A stretch of 7,197 nucleotides of DNA. Source: Acidobacteriota bacterium (GTDB lineage: Bacteria; Acidobacteriota; Terriglobia; UBA7540). Both the position numbers and the translations under genes were made by a program. The notes beneath the pieces were generated by a model. The model had not been told where the DNA came from. It worked only from the letters and a program-made list of their open reading frames with translations, and did no database searches. Below, in pieces: positions 4,922 to 7,197 of this stretch (the stretch's first letter is position 1; every line of letters begins with the position of its first letter). The stretch lies in contig PLWR01000356.1 of NCBI GenBank assembly GCA_003165615.1, forward strand, positions 1-7,197. Reading direction: 5' to 3'.

Positions 4922-6970
4922 ATGAAGATATCGGTCAACTGGCTCAAAGAATTCGTCGATATTACGAGTGCCCCCCGCCAGCTCAAGTCGGACCTTACCA
5001 TGATCGGCTTAAACACCGAGTCCGTGGTTCCGGTAGGCGATGATTGGGTGCTTGACGTGGAGGTCACCACCAATCGCCCTGATTGTCTCAATCATTACGG
5101 TGTGGCGCGGGAACTTGCCACGCTCTATCGCCAGCCACTGAAAAAAGTGGAAGTCTCGGTGAAGGAGTCGGGCGGACCTGCGCTGGAAGCGGCGTCCATC
5201 GAGATTACCGACCCTGACCTCTGCGCGCGATACTGTGGCCGCGTCGTGCAGAACGTGCGCGTGGGACCTTCGCCAGACTGGCTGGTAAAGCGCCTGGAAG
5301 CCGTCGGGCAGCGCTCCATCAACAACGTCGCCGATGTCACCAATTATGTGCTGATGGAGTTGGGGCACCCGCTGCACGCTTTCGATTTGTCCCGCTTAAC
5401 ACAGCAGAAGATTATCGTGCGGCGCGCCAAGCCGGGCGAACCACTGCGAACTCTCGACGGGGTGGACCGCACCCTGACCCGCGATAATCTGGTCATCGCG
5501 GATGGTGCGCACCCGGTGGCTCTGGCGGGTGTAATGGGTGGGGAGGAATCGGAGATTGCCTCGACTACCCGCGCCGTGCTGCTCGAAGCCGCGTGGTTTG
5601 ATCCGGTGTCGATCCGGCGCACCTCGAAATCCCAGGGGCTGCACACGGAAGCGTCACACCGCTTCGAGCGCGGCGCCGACATCCAGATGGCGCCGCTGGC
5701 CCTTGACCGCACCGCCGCATTAATTCAGGAAATCGCAGGCGGAGAAATCCTTACGGGAATGATCGACGTTTATCCGCGGCCTTGGCGCCCCCGGGAAATG
5801 GGGCTCGGGCGGAGTGAAATCACCCGCATCCTGGGCGCGGAAATCCCGGGAGGAGAAATTGAGCGCATCCTGCGCGGATTGGGATTTCAGGTCGATCGAG
5901 TGGACGGCGAAAGTTGGCGCGTTTCCGTGCCCTCGTTCCGTGTGGATGTTTCCCGGCAGGTGGATCTGGTGGAAGAGGTCGCGCGCCACGTGGGCTATGA
6001 CCGCTTACCATCCCGCGCGCGGCCTGCGCCGCCCCGCGTCGAACGGGATGCAACGCGCGACAAAGTCATCACCACCGCATCCTTGCTGGCGGGGTTGGGA
6101 TTTCATGAGATTATTTCGACCTCGATGGTCGATCCGGCAGAGAGCGAGCGCTTTTCCGCTTCCGCACCGGTGATTCTGGCAAACCCCTTGAGCCAGGATG
6201 CTTCCGCCATGCGCTCCTCGGCCGTTCCCAGCATGTTAAGGGCGATTCGCTGGAACCTTGACCGTGACACCAACGACGCGAAGCTCTTCGAGCTGGGCAA
6301 AACCTACAACATGAGCGCCCAGGGCGTGCCGGAAGAGCACCAGGTTCTTACCCTCGGCGCCACGGGACATCGCCGGCCGGCTTCCGTCTACGATAGTGAA
6401 GCATCCCTCGACTTCTTTGATTTGAAGGGTGATCTCGAAACCATCTTGGGAGCTTTCGATATACCCGCTCTGGATTTTGAACCCTCCGCACCCGCGTATT
6501 TCCAGCCAGGAAGTAGCGGGCGCATGATTTCCCAAGGTGCCGAGTTGACAGTTTTGGGACTCATCCAGCAGGATCTGGCGCGTGATTACAAATTGCGCCA
6601 GGCGGTTTGGGTGGCGGAAATCGATTTTGAGCGGCTCCTGACTTTCCCCCTTCGCGCCCGAAAGTTTCAGCCTATTTCCAAATTTCCTGCGGTGGAACGC
6701 GATTTCTCATTGGTGGTGCCGGACAGTTTAACCTATGCCAATCTTGTTGCAGCGATCCCCGGCTTGGGGCTGATGGAGATTCGCGGGTTTAGTCCCATAG
6801 ACCGTGCGGACCGCTCCAAGGTGCCCACACTTCCGGCCGGTCACTATGCCCTCTTATTGCGAGTTACCTTACAGAGCCTTACGCACACCTTGACCAGCGA
6901 TGACATTGGAGCACTTAGCCAACGTTTGCTAGCGTTGTTGCAAGGATTCGGAGTGGAACTGCGGACCTAG
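4922..6970 (+). CDS. pheT: Phenylalanine--tRNA ligase beta subunit, lacking tRNA-binding OB domain
   Basis: PheT pairs with PheS; it supports tRNA binding and removes Tyr mischarged onto tRNA-Phe. The product has 682 residues against about 795 in E. coli. The N-terminus MKISVNWLKEFVDI (1-14) is normal, but residue 39 runs straight into VLDVEVTTNRPDCLNHYGVARELA (43-66). The OB-fold tRNA-binding domain (about 110 residues) normally between them is absent, with no frameshift. The rest is complete: editing region B3/B4 (about 95-285) with HPLHAFD (H152), GVMGGEES and LLEAAWFDP (E222); B5 (about 290-365) with Mg-ligand pattern D342, D348, E351, E352; the catalytic-like B6/B7 region (about 375-580); and a C-terminal FDX-ACB anticodon-binding domain (about 585-682). 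ATG 4922 lies 12 bases after pheS with no clear Shine-Dalgarno, suggesting coupled translation. The TAG stop belongs to the left terminal repeat of the following element. Confidence 0.96.
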   Translation: MKISVNWLKEFVDITSAPRQLKSDLTMIGLNTESVVPVGDDWVLDVEVTTNRPDCLNHYGVARELATLYRQPLKKVEVSVKESGGPALEAASIEITDPDLCARYCGRVVQNVRVGPSPDWLVKRLEAVGQRSINNVADVTNYVLMELGHPLHAFDLSRLTQQKIIVRRAKPGEPLRTLDGVDRTLTRDNLVIADGAHPVALAGVMGGEESEIASTTRAVLLEAAWFDPVSIRRTSKSQGLHTEASHRFERGADIQMAPLALDRTAALIQEIAGGEILTGMIDVYPRPWRPREMGLGRSEITRILGAEIPGGEIERILRGLGFQVDRVDGESWRVSVPSFRVDVSRQVDLVEEVARHVGYDRLPSRARPAPPRVERDATRDKVITTASLLAGLGFHEIISTSMVDPAESERFSASAPVILANPLSQDASAMRSSAVPSMLRAIRWNLDRDTNDAKLFELGKTYNMSAQGVPEEHQVLTLGATGHRRPASVYDSEASLDFFDLKGDLETILGAFDIPALDFEPSAPAYFQPGSSGRMISQGAELTVLGLIQQDLARDYKLRQAVWVAEIDFERLLTFPLRARKFQPISKFPAVERDFSLVVPDSLTYANLVAAIPGLGLMEIRGFSPIDRADRSKVPTLPAGHYALLLRVTLQSLTHTLTSDDIGALSQRLLALLQGFGVELRT

Positions 6971-7197
6971 CCCGGATTATTCATGAGGGACGCCCGTGAA
7001 AAGCAGCTTCAAGAACGTTTCTCACAGAGTTCACAGAGTGATAAAGGTATCGGTATCCTCGAACCACTTGACCACAGAGTGCACAGAGAATATCTCGGGG
7101 ATCTCTCCGTGGTCTCTGTGCGTTGTCTCTGTGACCTCTGTGAGAAATTCTTTGCCTGTCTCCAGCCTTCCGGGAAATTCATGAATAATGCGGGCTA
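6968..7197. repeat. MITE-like terminal-inverted-repeat element with CACAGAG doublets
   Basis: The outer ends are inverted repeats: TAGCCCGGATTATTCATGA (6968-6986) and TCATGAATAATGCGGGCTA (7179-7197) are complementary at 18 of 19 positions. Inside, 7018-7038 pairs with 7127-7147 at 20 of 21 positions, and 7073-7089 pairs more loosely with 7104-7120. Each inner arm is a doublet of CACAGAG or its complement at 9-base spacing: 7023 and 7032, 7073 and 7082, then CTCTGTG at 7114 (with a degenerate CTCCGTG at 7105), 7127 and 7136. The whole 230 bases can fold into one long imperfect hairpin. No transposase is encoded; the 62-codon frame at 6996-7184 is only the repeat read as protein. It is probably a non-autonomous or dispersed repeat as known from acidobacteria. 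The right end coincides with the window edge, so a target duplication cannot be checked. Confidence 0.8.

Noticed and set aside
6996..7184. 62-codon frame after pheT
   Set aside because: The peptide (HRVHRV, TTECTE) is just the CACAGAG repeats translated, a known source of spurious hypothetical proteins, and it lies inside the inverted-repeat element.

Overview
This window carries the classical translation-gene cluster thrS – infC – rpmI – rplT – pheS – pheT, all six genes on the + strand and in the order familiar from Escherichia coli and many other bacteria. They encode threonyl-tRNA synthetase, initiation factor IF3, ribosomal proteins L35 and L20, and the alpha and beta subunits of phenylalanyl-tRNA synthetase. 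All six look intact. No RNA gene, CRISPR array, transposase or phage gene is visible, and I see no novel multi-gene system.

The organism is a GC-rich bacterium. The best guess is an acidobacterium, or a relative with similar non-coding DNA. This rests on memory, not a search: paired CACAGAG motifs in a terminal inverted element, and GC-rich hairpins such as CCGGGC-TTTA-GCCCGG between genes, are typical of those genomes. Protein features fit a deep-branching Gram-negative phylum but do not prove the assignment.

Layout: bases 1-39 show nothing recognisable. A near-consensus sigma-70-type promoter (40-69, extended -10) drives thrS (108-2048). A 157-base spacer with three hairpins leads to infC. 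The first ordinary start codon in the infC frame (GTG 2260) would cut off conserved sequence, and the best start is AUC at 2206 behind a strong GGGAGGG. One base separates infC from rpmI (2858-3079, TTG start), whose Shine-Dalgarno lies inside the last codons of infC. A 163-base rpmI-rplT spacer holds a long imperfect inverted repeat built of about 7-base units, then a separate bulged hairpin close to the rplT ribosome binding site. rplT (3243-3623) is followed by a 119-base spacer with a GC-rich hairpin and a perfect 26-base palindrome ending 11 bases before pheS. pheS (3743-4909) and pheT (4922-6970) are 12 bases apart and make the two subunits of one enzyme. The last 230 bases (6968-7197) form a MITE-like inverted-repeat element whose left end contains the pheT stop codon.

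The six products serve translation: two charge tRNAs (Thr and Phe), IF3 controls start-codon choice and subunit joining, and L35 and L20 build the large subunit. Expected controls are IF3 autoregulation through its own non-standard start codon and L20 autoregulation of the ribosomal-protein genes. The first is supported by the sequence here; the second is only suggested by the hairpin before rplT. The most notable protein-level oddities are a short PheT without the N-terminal tRNA-binding OB-fold domain, a 14-residue tandem duplication in PheS, and a low-complexity tail on IF3.
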